DNA of 64,000 nt from Owenia fusiformis (Eukaryota > Annelida > Polychaeta > Sabellida > Oweniidae): positions 18,773,564-18,837,563 of the forward strand of contig CAIIXF020000007.1 of the NCBI GenBank assembly GCA_903813345.2, in the 5' to 3' direction. The notes under the pieces were generated by a model. That model made no database searches, was not told where the DNA came from, and was given only the letters and a program-made list of their open reading frames with translations. The translations under genes were made by a program, and so were the position numbers. Positions within the stretch are counted from its first letter, which is position 1, and the number at the start of each line of letters is the position of its first letter. Positions 47,392 through 59,817 of this stretch are shown here, piece after piece.

Positions 47392-47984
47392 AATTTAAAT
47401 TTGAAATCGTGGGAATGGCGATAACATCAGTTCAACATCATCATTTCAAACCTATGGTAATACTATTGAAGTTACTCGATCCATACTTTTAGAGAATACT
47501 CATAAAACTACAGCGAACATTTGGAGATCCATTTCAATGGCAAATGAGGCCTGTTTATAAAATTTGTTTTCGAATGTGCCAATACGAAAGGTCATCTTTG
47601 GGAAATCTCCCCCCCCCCTGGAGTAATTATGTTATAGTTGAAGAAATCAATTGGCTTTTTGTTCTAATATCAAACAGGTAAAATTGAATACAAATTTTTG
47701 AATGATGAAGGAAGAAAGTATAAAGAAAACTGTAAATTGTTTTATTAGGTATGAAGTACCACAGATGGACTCCACTTGAAGAATGAACACAAACAATTAA
47801 TCATCATCTTTCAAACCTAAACAAAATATTTACCTAATTCTGGGATCTATATATAGTTTGTACTTTTACTGCTTACTATATCTGAATTAGTTGATTTGTT
47901 GGTTTAGATGAGGCTCTGTGATGCCATTATCAATAACCACATAAACTATATCTAGTTGTCTCACAAGAACCTTTTATCTCCTTA

Positions 47985-48330
47985 TACCCTTTGTATTCGT
48001 TTGACTATGCTTCTTAGAAGAGAGCTTGTGCTTAAATCTCTGAACTCAACAAGCCAATCAGAGTTCATCATCAAAATATGGACGACTTTCTAAAATGGTC
48101 ATTTCCTCTGACATCATTGCATAGTTAATGACCAAGCATTTAGCATGTGTTCCTTCCAGCATGCTGATTGGTTGATGAAAAGTCAGCACAGTAAGTTTGA
48201 AATGATTTATGACCTGGGTTGTAATAGGCACTGGTTGTGGGAGCGTGGGGGCGGAGCAGCTAAACTGTTATTTAGTATATGTTAGGTAGAGGGTAGTTTA
48301 TAACAAGATTGGGTGTGAAGGGTAACCGCC
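47985..48330. repeat. Dispersed ~300-bp repeat, copy 1
   Basis: Shares TACCCTTTGTATTCGTTTGA, CAAGCCAATCAGA, AGGCACTGGTTGTGG.A and GTAGTTTATAAC with 49690-49960, in the same order and orientation. Class not determined. Confidence 0.55.
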
Positions 48331-48535
48331 GGCCCTCGCGTTCTTTTATTCTCCCACCTAATTTTCCATCACACCATGCACATCCCCTACTCATTCCCCC
48401 GAACCCCTCCTCATTATTCAGCTTTTACCATTTTATATGCCACAATATTGTATTGTTGGATCAAAAAATAAATTTTTTTGTTGTAATTGTTTATGATCAG
48501 AGGAATATCTGAAGAAATATGTTAGTATACATGTA

Positions 48536-49008
48536 CAGTATTTGCCGTAGTAGGCGCCCGGGCGCTTAAAGTAAGTCAAAACAGTTCAAAAAGTTGTCCT
48601 TATAAGCGCCCATGTGAGTCCCGCCTGAGAAAAGATGCCGGAGTTTCATTTTCAGTTTAGAAAAATTGGAAGAAAATTCTGGTTCGTGAAATTCGCCATG
48701 TTTGCATGGACCGTGGGGTTCTTACCTATCCCACTCTTTTTGCTACACTAATGGAATATAAAATATGTACTTACATCAGTATTTTACTCGATAAATCTAT
48801 AGGAAAACGGACTTATACCTGCTGAATCGAATTCGAATTTTTACTCAGCCTCAATTTGGAATTACATGTTGGGACCTATTATCACCCACTTGACTTCTTA
48901 CGTTTGACCACAATGATCGTTGATTCTTCAACCAAGGACTCACCCTCGGGCCTCCAAAAGTCTGGGGCGCGCTAATAGGAACATGGGCGCCAATTACGGC
49001 AAATACGG
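48536..49008. mobile_element. MITE with GTATTTGCCG.A.TAGGCGCCC termini, TA target
   Basis: Left CAGTATTTGCCGTAGTAGGC + GCCCGGGCGC; right ends GGGCGCCAATTACGGCAAAT + ACGG. TA lies on both outer sides (48534-48535, 49009-49010). 473 bp, with GC-rich ends and an AT-rich middle, no ORF. Confidence 0.85.
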
Positions 49009-49689
49009 TATATTCTTTAAAGATGTGAAATCAGACACTTGAAAGAGGCACTAAAAGTATGCCTGTACATAAGCCAAAATTTGCTGATGATAAAATTGTT
49101 TTCATATTCTGTTGCCGTCAACATGCAATCAAATGATTTGTTAGTATTTGAACATTCCGTTGGTCTGTTGTTTCCATTCTGTGTGTTGTAATATAGAATG
49201 ATATATTTAGCATCAAGTGTTATTTATGGGGCGGGATGTCTGGGATTATTGGGTCGCAAGATTATTTAGTCACAAGTTTACAGAACTCTGAAAGACCATG
49301 AGAAGACCCAAGAAAACTACAATTTGGAGAATGAAGATCCCAGGCTCTCCATTAAAGCAAGATATCCATCCATTTAATATACACCATCCTCCAAACACAG
49401 GCCTCCAGAACTTATACCTCATTCTTCTGGAAGAAGGAAGGAATGTAACGGATGGTGTCTAGAGCACTGCGTTCAAATGTTGACATACTCTAATGTTCAA
49501 ATAATTATCATAACATCTTTCAGATTCATGAAAATTAGATTCAGATTTTGCACATTGCGACTTGCTACTTTGTAAGGTTGCTATTTTCTAGTTAATATCA
49601 TAATATAAAATTGTGAGTTAGATATCAAAATACATAAACATTATAATTTAATCATGATTAGATAATACATTGTGGTTATTATACCTAAT

Positions 49690-49960
49690 AATATATACCC
49701 TTTGTATTCGTTTGACTTAGCTTGCAAAAATGTAGTTTCATTTTCACTCTAAGTTTAAGATAAACCTTTGAACTTACCGAGCCAATCAGATAAGAGCTTT
49801 TAATTGTCAGAATTTAAAAAGTGGTGGGTTTGATATGATCTATGTCGCAAAGTGTGACAGCCACTGGCAATGTAGGCAAGGCTGCTAAACTGTAAATTGT
49901 CAAACCTATTTAGAGGTTAGTTTATAACTAAACCGCTCGGGGTATGGTATGCACACAAGG
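49690..49960. repeat. Dispersed ~300-bp repeat, copy 2
   Basis: Diverged second copy of the 47985-48330 repeat. Shared words include TACCCTTTGTATTCGTTTGA, GAGCCAATCAGA, GGCTGCTAAACTGT and GTTAGTTTATAAC. Confidence 0.55.
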
Positions 49961-50682
49961 TATACATTGCCTCTACATCTAGCACCTTGAGATAAAGACC
50001 CCACTGCTTGATGTTATCATTTTAGGTTGAGTTATGGGCTACATTATAGCATTCAACAGTTATATGAGGGTAACATAACCTTCTTACTGGCATTCTGATG
50101 CTATGATGTCATGTGAACAACTGGATTAGGACCCGTATGATGTTTACTACTCATATATTAATTACTCCCATAAGTTATATATCTTCTCCAAATATGACTT
50201 TCTCTGGTATAAAAAAATCTTTATTTTTTATACTTGAATTGTTGAATAACTTATAGTAAATGTTCTTTGGACATTCTAACTAGTTCTGTGTTGATCATTC
50301 TGTACAGTATTGTAAAACACCATTCAGAAATACAATTCATATGCTGAAGTATGGATAGCCTCCAAATAACAAACATTACAAGTACATGTATATGGAATAA
50401 GGTTGATGGATGTAAAATGATTGTGCCTAGCAAAGTACTTTTACAAAAAAACATTGATGATATTCTTTACTAGAACCTCTCTTACCACGTTGTGTTGCAT
50501 GATTTGATACTACATGTATGTATTTATAAAAAAGAGTATGACAGAAAACCAAACTGATGAAATAAACTAATATGAGGCTTTTAATGCTACCCTTTCCAAC
50601 TTCTCTCTTGAGTAAAGGAGTAAAATAGAAAATAGAAGCTTGATACGAGACATTGATAATTTATAATTTTTATAAATATTGC

Positions 50683-50734
50683 CTGTTGTTTTCATTTGTT
50701 CAACCTGTTGTGAGAAATTCTAGTGAAATCCCTG
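50683..50734. mobile_element. Transposon right end abutting exon 2 acceptor
   Basis: GCCTGTTGTTTTCATTTGTT plus CAACCTGTTGTGAGAAATTC and TAGTGAAATCCCTG nearly match the right end of the element at 62866-63039. It stops 16 bp before exon 2 of the unrecognised gene. The left part is missing or decayed. Confidence 0.75.
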
Positions 50735-50750
50735 TTTTCTATTATTGTAG

Positions 50751-50913
50751 GTAGCAGCACTAACAGTGAGATCAATGGGTTACATGGACTTCATGCGGTG
50801 GTTGAGGACAAAGACATTGCAGCGCGGGCCGTAGCTTTTGTTGTCAACAGCACCAGGAAAGGAATCGTCCCATTGTGTGCTGATATTGCCACAATCTTGC
50901 GTGGAAGGAGAGG
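50751..50913 (+). CDS. Unrecognised gene, coding exon 2 (most conserved-looking segment)
   Basis: 163 bp, acceptor ATTATTGTAG|GTAGC and donor GAGAGG|GTAAGA. Encodes residues 39-92, including INGLHGLHAVVEDKDIAARA, VAFVVNSTRKGIVPLCADIA and TILRGRRG. Composition is regular, with no low complexity, and GC is higher than the flanks, as expected for a real exon. It looks like two or three amphipathic helices, which is an inference from the residue pattern. Phase 1 in, phase 2 out, matching exons 1 and 3. The bases just upstream (about 50683-50734) are a transposon terminus; see findings. Confidence 0.75.
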
Positions 50914-53900
50914 GTAAGATAGGATACATTAGACACATTCTGATACTCAAACAAGAACAAATACAACTAATAAAGATTTTTGGAAATAAAACTATGTATA
51001 TTGTGATTTGCTACTAAAGGAATTTGCCATTTTCTAGATATTTCTTGAGATATGTCCTTTTAAAAATACATCTCAAGTCACTATGTTTACTCATATTAGG
51101 TGTCTTTTAGAGATTATAATGGATTTGTACCTCAAGATTTCTTAAACATTGACAAGCCTACTTCTTAAATTCTGCTTTTGCATATGCTTTTGCTTATAAA
51201 CCAGTATACACATACATTTTATATTTCAAATTTAAGTATCTAACCCTTCTACTGAGGTAGGGGAACATAGATAATAGAATCCAAAGATATTTATGACAAT
51301 TAAGAGTAAAAGATATGAACTCAAAACATAAATAAATGATGAAATGTTTGTATCCTGATATTTGATGTGTAAAATATTTAATGTTTATAATAATGACCCT
51401 GATTTACCAAAAGCAACATTTTTTCTAAAATAATGAGGTCAGCAGATTTATGATTACTGGGGTGAATTCCCATGGTACAAACAGTCTGCTAACATGTTTA
51501 GTGAGTCAGCGACTGTAAAAAGGTTAATCATAATTTAAGATAATATTCATATTCTCCTAAAACAATTTTTTATGAAAATTTGTGATTGAATCAGGTTGAA
51601 TTTTAAAATATTTTTGATTATGAGTTGTTTTTGAATATGTTGAAACATTTCGTATGAATGACTGGAAGTTTGATATTTTCGCTAAAGGATGTAAGCATGT
51701 TGATTTACTATACAATTACTTTAATATAACTCATTCATGATTCAAAATATTAGCTTTTTTACATGTTTATTTCAATATCAGAGCTTTATTCAAATAGTCT
51801 TTATACAAACTTGCTCTACCTTGTCAATCGATGAAAAAATACCTTGATCACAAATGTTTTGTATCGCTAGATTTTACCCACAGGCAGATTATTTCATGAT
51901 GTTAATTTATCAAAAAAGTATTAAAATTGCTTTTTATAGAAGTATCAAGAAAGTACCCATATATAAAATAGATGCATGAAAATTTACACTGAATATGTAG
52001 TTTATGCAATTTTATAGCACCCTTCAGGGGCTATATTGGATCAGTCTTTTAGATTTATGAATCAGTATTCTTCCCAGGATTTTTTTAACCATTTTTCTAT
52101 ATATTTACAAGAGGTTTATGGACAGTAAGTATTTAGAAACAAGTAAGACCACTCACTAATTCATGATTCTTAAAAACTATTGGCAATACTATTGATAATG
52201 CACCCAGGAGCGAGTGTGGTATAATCCATTCAAAACGTATTTATGCCTACGTGAAGGTTAAACATTTTGTTATCTCTTATTTGAAAAATAGACTCATTAT
52301 GTGTAAAAAGAAATCATGTTTTGAGAAATTCTAGTTTTGTATGTTTAGCCTTTCAACATTGCGAGACGAAATAAAATGATGTTTTGATCCTGAAAATAAG
52401 TTAATACTAAGATAAGCCAATATATCAGTTACTTTTTTTTAAACATTTTTGAGATTCAAGTATATTTTATGACATTTTTTTAATTCTTCTTTATAAGATA
52501 TCAGTCAGGTAATCAAAGTTAAGTTGACAAAAAATGAGATCACAAATGATAAATATTACTTGCTACTTCAGGAATCTTGTTTGTTAGTTTACCTCGTGTT
52601 GAAAAATCACCTTTTGACAAATAAATAAAGCTTGTGTAAAGCTTTTTTCTAACTTATTTCAAAGGTAACTTTTTAATTTATGCTTGGAATAACATTGTTA
52701 ATGATTTAAAAATGATGTAAACTGTTCTTATCTGTTATGGTACCCCTTATGGTTCAGTAGCTTTATCCTACTAAATATATATTTTGGGAAATAGAGATGT
52801 CCCAATCTAATCTCTATATTTGTTTTTATTAAAATCCCAGGTCAAAGATTTAGAACAGGTCAAAGATTTGAATTTCACCCCTTCTACTGAAATATAAACT
52901 TTAATATCGATTTCTGAGTTTGTTTGATCCGACTATAGAAAATCAATGTCTCAAACCAAATGAAACAATTAAATAGAACCCTATCCCATCATACTGGCGA
53001 AACCAGGTGGGCCCAGAAAAAAAATTTAGGGCCCAATTTTGGGTTTTAAGGGCCCAAATTATTTTCCTGACTTGAAATAAATAAATTATAAAAAAAAAAA
53101 AATGTGGGCCTCTCAAATTCCTTATTTTTCTCTCAAATTCCTTGCTTTTCTCTATTTTTATTTTTGCAATGTTTTTCATGTTTTTACCTTCCTTTTCACC
53201 AGTTTATAAACTTAGAATATGATATTAGAGTGGGTTCATTGCTTCATAACTCAAAGCTTCTAAGTATTCTTTTCAAATACAAACTTCTTTTAAAATACTT
53301 TAGGTAGTTCTTAAGAGAAGTGACATCAACAACATGTAATTATTTTCCTTCATGATTAATCTGGGGACATTCTAAGTTTAGATTTATCATATACCATGTT
53401 CTATAACTTAAAAGTACAATGTTATTTTTCAGTTGTTTTACGGTGACCTTGCTTGCTGCAGTATTGTCAACATTGTTAGCCTTGAAATATTTCTTTAAGC
53501 TGGTAAAAGCTTTATTTGCTAACTTAGAAATGATGGTTCAAAGAGGTACCAAGTAAATGGTTTAAGTTTGTGTATTTAGGAAAGACGGGTCAATCCTGTC
53601 TGATCCTCTTCTCGATCTCAACAGAACATTTATATCTTTAGTCCTATTTAACGCAGTAATGACATACTTTTTATTTGGACTCCAGAGTTCCTTTTCTGGC
53701 AGAGACTATTAAAATTTACCAAATTTTGAACTGTTTGCAAACTGCTTTTTTTAATCAGATGAAATGTTAATTTTTGAATTCTCAAATTGTTGCAGTATGA
53801 CGGTTCACTATTAATAGGCTAATAGTAAAAGCTCTCTTCTAATGCACCATTCAAAGGATTTGTGAGGATGGTCAGGAATCCCACATGAGCATTGTCCCAT

Positions 53901-54474
53901 TAATACTTGAATTTGACATTGTACTTTGTCCTGGGAGTAGGAACTTTTAAAATGCATATTCCCGATGATTGGATTTAATATGGCTACATTTGACCAGCTA
54001 TTATCGCTCTCTGGGGAGTTTGACAATCAAATTTTTTTTAACATGTCCAGATTCATATCCCATCCTGCATGGGTGGGTCTCATGCAGAACTTTGAATGGT
54101 CCATTAAGAGGCAAAAACAAATTAATTGAACAGGGTACTTGATGAGATATTGCTGATGGTGATAAATGTTTATATAGTAACTTCCAGTGTTTAAAATTGA
54201 TTTCTAAAATGTTTTCACTGTTAGCGAAAAAATAGCATTTCTACATTTCTTGTATTTCAGGGTTTGATTGATAGATATTGATCGTCTTACATTATACATG
54301 CCTATTTATTTATCGGTAACAATTTTGTTAATTTAAGTATGCAACAAATAAAATGTGAGGAAAAATATAAAATAAATTAATGATGAAATACTCAAGAATT
54401 GAAGTCAATCTTTGAAAATGAATTTGAAATATGGTTGCTTTGAATTGAGCTAAAATTAATTATTATGATTTTTA

Positions 54475-54600
54475 TGTCACTTCCAGAAGTGGTGACATAT
54501 TGTTATAGTCTCCAATATCTTGTCAATGGTGTTCAGTGGTTTGTGTCTGTAACAAATGGCATTTTGCATGTTAATGCCTTGTCTTGATTTGAAATTATAC
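54475..54600. repeat. Dispersed repeat, AACAAGGCATTAACATG family (inverted copy)
   Basis: Contains TGTCTGTAACAAATGGCATT and TTGCATGTTAATGCCTTG, the reverse complement of 5085-5150, plus GTGGTGACATATTGTTATAG, matching the inverse of 5620-5640. Confidence 0.65.
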
Positions 54601-55182
54601 CTTTCGTTCATATGGATTCAGTTAAAAATTATATTATAGCTTTTATATGGTTTTAAAAAGTTCATGACAGGTAGTTATCTTTTTGTGAGAGATATAGAAG
54701 CATTGAAGTTGAGTATGGAGGCTTGCCACACATGCTCATTTCTTTAGAGACTTGAATTCATTGATAGTTTTCATGTTTTAGGGTTTTATGTTAAGCTTTA
54801 AGGTCATGATCAACTTTGTTCAGATTGGTTGTTTAAATATATGTTCTATTTGCTTTGATTATATTTCATGCTAGATCTGATCAATTTGACTGTTCATAGG
54901 TCCTTATTAATGTCTCCACAACTCAATGCCTTAAAAGCAAGAGACTGGCCAGAATATTGGCATATCATTCCATTGAAGGTATAAACTTCTTCAAGAGCCC
55001 AAAAACTGGTAAAATTAACACACGCTTCTGAAAACCCCATCTTTTTCATGTACATATATCATACTGGAAGTGAGCATGTCTCATGGTAGACCCAACTTTC
55101 TGAAGGTAGATGTGAACAGAAACTAAGAAGAACCTTCTTTTCTAAGTTAAGATGTTTTATATATCCTTGTTAAATGAGTATA

Positions 55183-55320
55183 TCATTCTGATACTCATAG
55201 CATCTTTCTGTTTCACCTGAAACATGCTCTGATATTATGAGGCAAGCTCATTATATCATGGCATCTCAGGGCTGAGAAGAAATGAGATGTCATGGTATAT
55301 CATGATGGAGTATATAGGAA
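55183..55320. repeat. Dispersed repeat CATTCTGATACTCATAGCAT, copy 1
   Basis: CATTCTGATACTCATAGCAT followed by CTTTCTGTTTCACCTGAAA and GGTATATCATGATGG recurs at 56550-56630. Shorter echoes of CATTCTGATACTCA occur at 33341 and 50936. Confidence 0.65.
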
Positions 55321-55372
55321 CTGACAATGTCCAACACATATTTTGGAAGATTTTCTAAGATATTGTAGAACG

Positions 55373-55783
55373 ATTAAGGCCAGGGTGCATGTTCAGAATT
55401 TTTCTGCATTCCTCAATTGAGTCACATGTTATTTTTCAAACAGGAATCACTCCTTCCCCACATTGTCTCCATCTTCCAGTTTTGCACAAAGAGTGCACTT
55501 ATGTGCCTAGAAAAGACTGGTGAGAAGATTTGTTTTGTAAAATGTGTAAAAAACGAGAAAATTAATTGAAAAATTTTCTGAATTTTTTCACTGAATTTTC
55601 TTGTTTTTATACATTTCATCGTAACATTCTTCTTTACATTCTTTTCTAGGTTTATTAGTGCACTCGTTGCGCAAATGCGAGAGATGTAGACATTGTGGGG
55701 AAGCAGTGATTCAAATTTGAAAAATAACATGTGACCCTATCGAGGGTTGCAGCGAAATTTTGAACATGCATCCTGACCTTAAT
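55373..55783. mobile_element. MITE with ~105-bp inverted arms
   Basis: ATTAAGGCCAGGGTGCATGT at 55373 is inverted at the right end (ACATGCATCCTGACCTTAAT, to 55783). The arms align inward to CCCCACATTGTCTCCATCTT / AGATGTAGACATTGTGGGG. The ORFs spanning it on minus are by-products. Confidence 0.75.
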
Positions 55784-56549
55784 ACAGGATAGCAAACATG
55801 AAAAGGGGTTTCTTGGAAAGACAGAGTTCCAAGTGACAAATCCCCCATATCTGGGTTTGTAAGAGGCCAACAGGTACCTAGTGTTTTCAACAAACACTGC
55901 ACATAGTGAAGTACAATCCATGGGATTCACACAAAGATCTATTCAATTTTAGTCCAAAACCCTAGTGAAATGAGGACACTTAATACCTCTGTTCATTTTA
56001 TATTTACTTGCCTGTACCCAAAGGTTCCTTTGTCTTGGCTATTTCAATATGAGTGGTAAACCACCAAACTCAATAAATTGATCATAAAAAATGTTCTGAA
56101 TTGTCTTTTACTCTGTCTCGCATCATTTCCCATCCCTGACAGGCTAGAAACTAAAAATGGTACCCAGAGGTCTAAAAACTAATGCCCTAGACTTTGGAAT
56201 TATTTTTTTATATCAAGAAGTACCTATTGTTTTTTGTACTTGGTGTTTTAGAGCTAGAGGTTTATGTAACAAATTGTTACATTTTTATCAGGTAGTGATA
56301 TTTGGCCTCTTTAATGCCTTCTTAATATTTGGTCCCAACTCTGGGCTTCTTGCCAGTACATATTGCCTGCAAATGGAAACTTCTTGTTTGTGAGTCAGCA
56401 TAACCCTATAAATTAGAATAAGGATGATTTATGTCAATGTATTAAATAGACCTACATAGCCTAGATGTTTCTTACATAGTCTTTGGCATCTCAGCAGGGG
56501 TTCTAACAGATTATAAAATGTTGAATCAATTAGGGATAAAAAAGCTTGT

Positions 56550-56632
56550 CCCCATTCTGATACTCATAGCATCTTTCTGTTTCACCTGAAAGGGCTGAGA
56601 TGACATGGTTTATCATGATGGCGTGTCCCTAA
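56550..56632. repeat. Dispersed repeat CATTCTGATACTCATAGCAT, copy 2
   Basis: Identical to 55183 over about 37 bases, then jumps by deletion to GGGCTGAGATGACATGGTTT + ATCATGATGG. Confidence 0.65.
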
Positions 56633-56812
56633 ATTTTTTAGTATAAGCTGTGGTATGTTTGTATTACACTCAAAAGAGCAGAATGAGTTCCCGGTTTGTT
56701 CATCCGAAATACGGACTGCTAATAGATAGCTTCAAATACAGTACATCGATTTGTATACATTAACATACAAATTGACTATATTGATATTGTCCAAAAACTA
56801 TAAGAAATTTAC

Positions 56813-57246
56813 TTGATGGGAGTAGACATCATCTTGATTCACATCATTAATATTCAAAATTCAGTCAAAGTGATGCCATATTTGAAATCAACATGTAAAA
56901 GTACATTTAGAAATATGGTTGCAAAAATTATTTATCAACTTTGACAATTTAATTTTTTGGGAAAATTTGACTTCTAGTTCGGGTTGATTCCCCAAATACT
57001 TAAAAGACCTCATGGTACAAAATCACAAAAAGTGAAATATCTTTCCTTGTATTGGACAGATAACATTTTCTTTTACTGAACTTATTTCAATTTGCATAAC
57101 TATAAGATACATAAGGGTTATATGAAAATTGAACCACTAAAACAGATGTAATTTAAGTTAAAGGGAACTTTCTACTATACCCGCCATGCTATCTGACCCG
57201 AACGAGCCACCTGGTGGTGAAACTGGTAATTACCTACTCGCATCTG
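56813..57246. mobile_element. MITE, CAGATGCGAGTAG family (copy 2)
   Basis: Full-length diverged copy of 41341-41766. The right TIR CTACTCGCATCTG is perfect; the left TIR has three changes. Shared blocks include GCCACCTGGTGGTGAAACTG. Confidence 0.85.
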
Positions 57247-58592
57247 CTTTATTAATGCCCCAATGTGGAAGATTAGAAATATGACAAAAAGATTTCTTTA
57301 TAATCCAATAGCATATTCAAAGTGAACATTTCAAAAACTTTCTTCTTTTCCCTTTTTATTTGAGCAAATATTCGAAATGTGACAACGGTAGAAGAGAAAA
57401 ATTTTGAAATAATTTAAAGTAAAACATTACATGTATACACAGAAATGTGAAACCAATATTCTCTCATGATTAAGTTTTAAGATGATTTTTCATTTCAACC
57501 TCTATGTGCCAAATACAACATCATACCATAAAATATTTTCAGTATTTTTTGACCACCTCTTACTGAAGACTCCAGTTACGTAAAAACTGGCTTCTTTCCA
57601 CTAAACAACAGTTTTGACTGATATGCTATCATAGATCAAGCTGAAGTCAAAACACAATGAGATTTTTACATTAATTAAATTGAACTGTCTCCTGTGAAGG
57701 ATCAAATGGTTGATAGATTAATTTAGTATCCTATGTGGTCTTAAACTTAATATGTTTTCAAATGTGGAAGTCAAAAGCTGGAAGAAACACAATGTATATT
57801 GTGAGTACATATGTGGATACAGTCTGATGCAGTGCCCCAATAAAATATTAACAGGGAAATGGACCTCTTGAAATGTGAATAGAGGGTCATATCAAGTTGA
57901 CCTATTTTTAAGGCTGTGTGTAACAGTATATGATGAGTTCCCAATAAGTTCATTTCTTTTCCTGTCTCATACTTTATTGATGTTCAAAAGAAAGTTAATG
58001 CATGTAAATACTCTATTCAGAAAACCAGAAACTTGAAACTGTTTCAACATGATTTATCTTTTTCAGGTTTTATTCAACATTATCAATTCAATGTAGAAAA
58101 GTTGTTTTTCTTAAATATTGATCTTTCAAGATTTCCTGTTCTCAGTTGGCCTCCAAATGTATTTAAAACTTCATTATTATTACTTTTATGACTATGAATG
58201 TTATTTTATGGGTCATTGATACATAAACATATACCATACATGTTATTGCATCATCTTACAATACATGTATTATTAAAAATTTCAAATGTGGATAAAAATC
58301 TGTAATGTGGATAAAATCTGTATAAAAATATCTCGAACAACTTGGTTCAAATACACTATTTTTTATGTATTTATTTGCACATGTTTATAAATCATTATAC
58401 GAGTATGTAGACTTGTAATTTCTTGTCTTATTTTATGAATGGCATCATATGTTGAACTATATATTCTTGTGATGTTATAGTTTGCCCCACAAAACCCCTA
58501 TTTCCAGTTACTATGACAACTATTCATCACCATATTTCATCACATTTTTTAGCAAAATTAGCTTTACATATTGGACATCCTGTATATTTCAG

Positions 58593-58767
58593 TTTGGAGA
58601 AAAAGATTCTGCAATTGGCTGAAGAGAATGCAGTTCTTCGTGACCGATCTGGACAGATCTCTACTAGTGTACGGACTAGCCACTCTACAAGCCCCACACC
58701 TCCCTCCCTCACATCATACAGTGATAGGAATTCTTTCCCAGAAAGCAGCAGTGAAGTTAAAACTCAG
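58593..58767 (+). CDS. Unrecognised gene, coding exon 3 (short leucine zipper)
   Basis: 175 bp, acceptor TATATTTCAG|TTTGG and donor ACTCAG|GTACGT. It completes Gly92 or 93 and then reads LEKKILQLAEENAVLRDRSG. L, I, L, N and L fall on successive a/d heptad positions, a short coiled coil with the buried Asn seen in many leucine zippers. The rest, ISTSVRTSHSTSPTPPSLTS..., is Ser/Thr/Pro-rich and probably disordered. Ends in phase 0. The longer ORF beginning at 58513 includes intron sequence, and its downstream part after GTACGT is intronic read-through. Confidence 0.75.
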
Positions 58768-59817
58768 GTACGTAATACCTCATTCAACCTGATATCAAAT
58801 CAGAATGATAGCCATCCCTTTCTGAAAAAAACATCAAACTCTAAAAGTTCTTATTTTTGTGAGAATCAGATTTGTTTTATTGATGAGAATGAGAAATTTA
58901 AGATTATTAGTAATTCAGTACAGTATATAAATAAATAATAAAAAACATGGCAGAATGGTGTTTGTCCAGAATTTGTTAAGATATGTAAGTTCATTCTAGT
59001 GGTATCTCTACGTAAGCAAGGTCATAAGATCCAGTAACCAGAGATATGTTTATTTTGACTGCATAAGCATAGTAGTAGAGCAAGAGTAGAGGTGGAGGCT
59101 GGATGAGGGATGGATTTTCAGGTTCTTTGTGTTGATGATTGCCTTTTTAGTAGGAGTCTGGATAGGCACTTTCTGATCCAAAAGTAAATTACTTTTCAAA
59201 CTCAAAAGTGATTGGCTCACATAGTCTTTCCTTCAACTATTTCCAGACAAACAACACTGGCTGTTGTCTAATAACTTAAACTGGGTTATCATGCATGATA
59301 TATTTGTTATTTGACATACTTTTGGAATTTGACCTACTTCTGCTACTTAACCTTTTGCTTCTTAAACCTTTTTGCTACTTAATCTAACTTTTAAGAATGA
59401 GAAACTAGAGGGCTTACCAAATTGTGCCATTTTTCAAAAAGAGATTATTTTCTCAAAAACAATGACTTGCGACCAAATCGTAAGTTACAATGGTTCCAAA
59501 AACATACCCCAGAATAAGATTTTGGCTTCATGGTTTTGTCTACTTATAAGGTAGAATAATACTATTAAGCTACTCAATAGTTACATGTATTAGTTTATCA
59601 GTATTAATAAGTTATATTGATGCCAGAAGCTTAAACAATTGCACAAAAGCAAGGTTGAATTTTGTTTCTTTTGAAAAAATTAAAATGAATATACTGTACA
59701 CAAATGATTTTTTCATGAGTGATTGATTGATTAAAAAGAATGTACATATTCCCAATTGTACTTGTACAGTATATGTTGAGCATGAAATAATCTTATATTT
59801 TATATGCCTAATTGCAG
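58768..59817 (+). other. Intron 3 of the unrecognised gene
   Basis: Just over 1 kb, donor GTACGT and acceptor TTGCAG. No transposon or exon seen. Confidence 0.7.

Larger units (their letters stand above)
38350..50750 (+). other. Intron 1 of the unrecognised gene
   Basis: A 12.4-kb intron carrying a long hairpin, two hAT MITEs, mariner remnants, a TA-flanked MITE and a dispersed 300-bp repeat, listed separately. Between them (42510-43630, 44530-47340) it is AT-rich with no recognisable exon. Confidence 0.65.
50914..58592 (+). other. Intron 2 of the unrecognised gene
   Basis: A 7.7-kb AT-rich intron with an inverted-repeat element (55373-55783), a MITE (56813-57246) and dispersed repeats at 54475, 55183 and 56550. 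51000-54470 and 57250-58590 show nothing that I recognise apart from A/T runs and GGGCCC-rich spacing near 53005-53060. Confidence 0.65.

Noticed and set aside
47415-47456. Mini-exon MAITSVQHHHFKPM as first exon of the plus-strand gene
   Set aside because: Ends in phase 0, whereas exon 2 at 50751 needs one carried base. The exon at 38235-38349 fits exactly, so this one is kept only as part of a possible alternative promoter.
55422-55930. Overlapping minus-strand ORFs up to 102 codons
   Set aside because: They span the arms of an inverted-repeat element and mirror each other; no protein motif.
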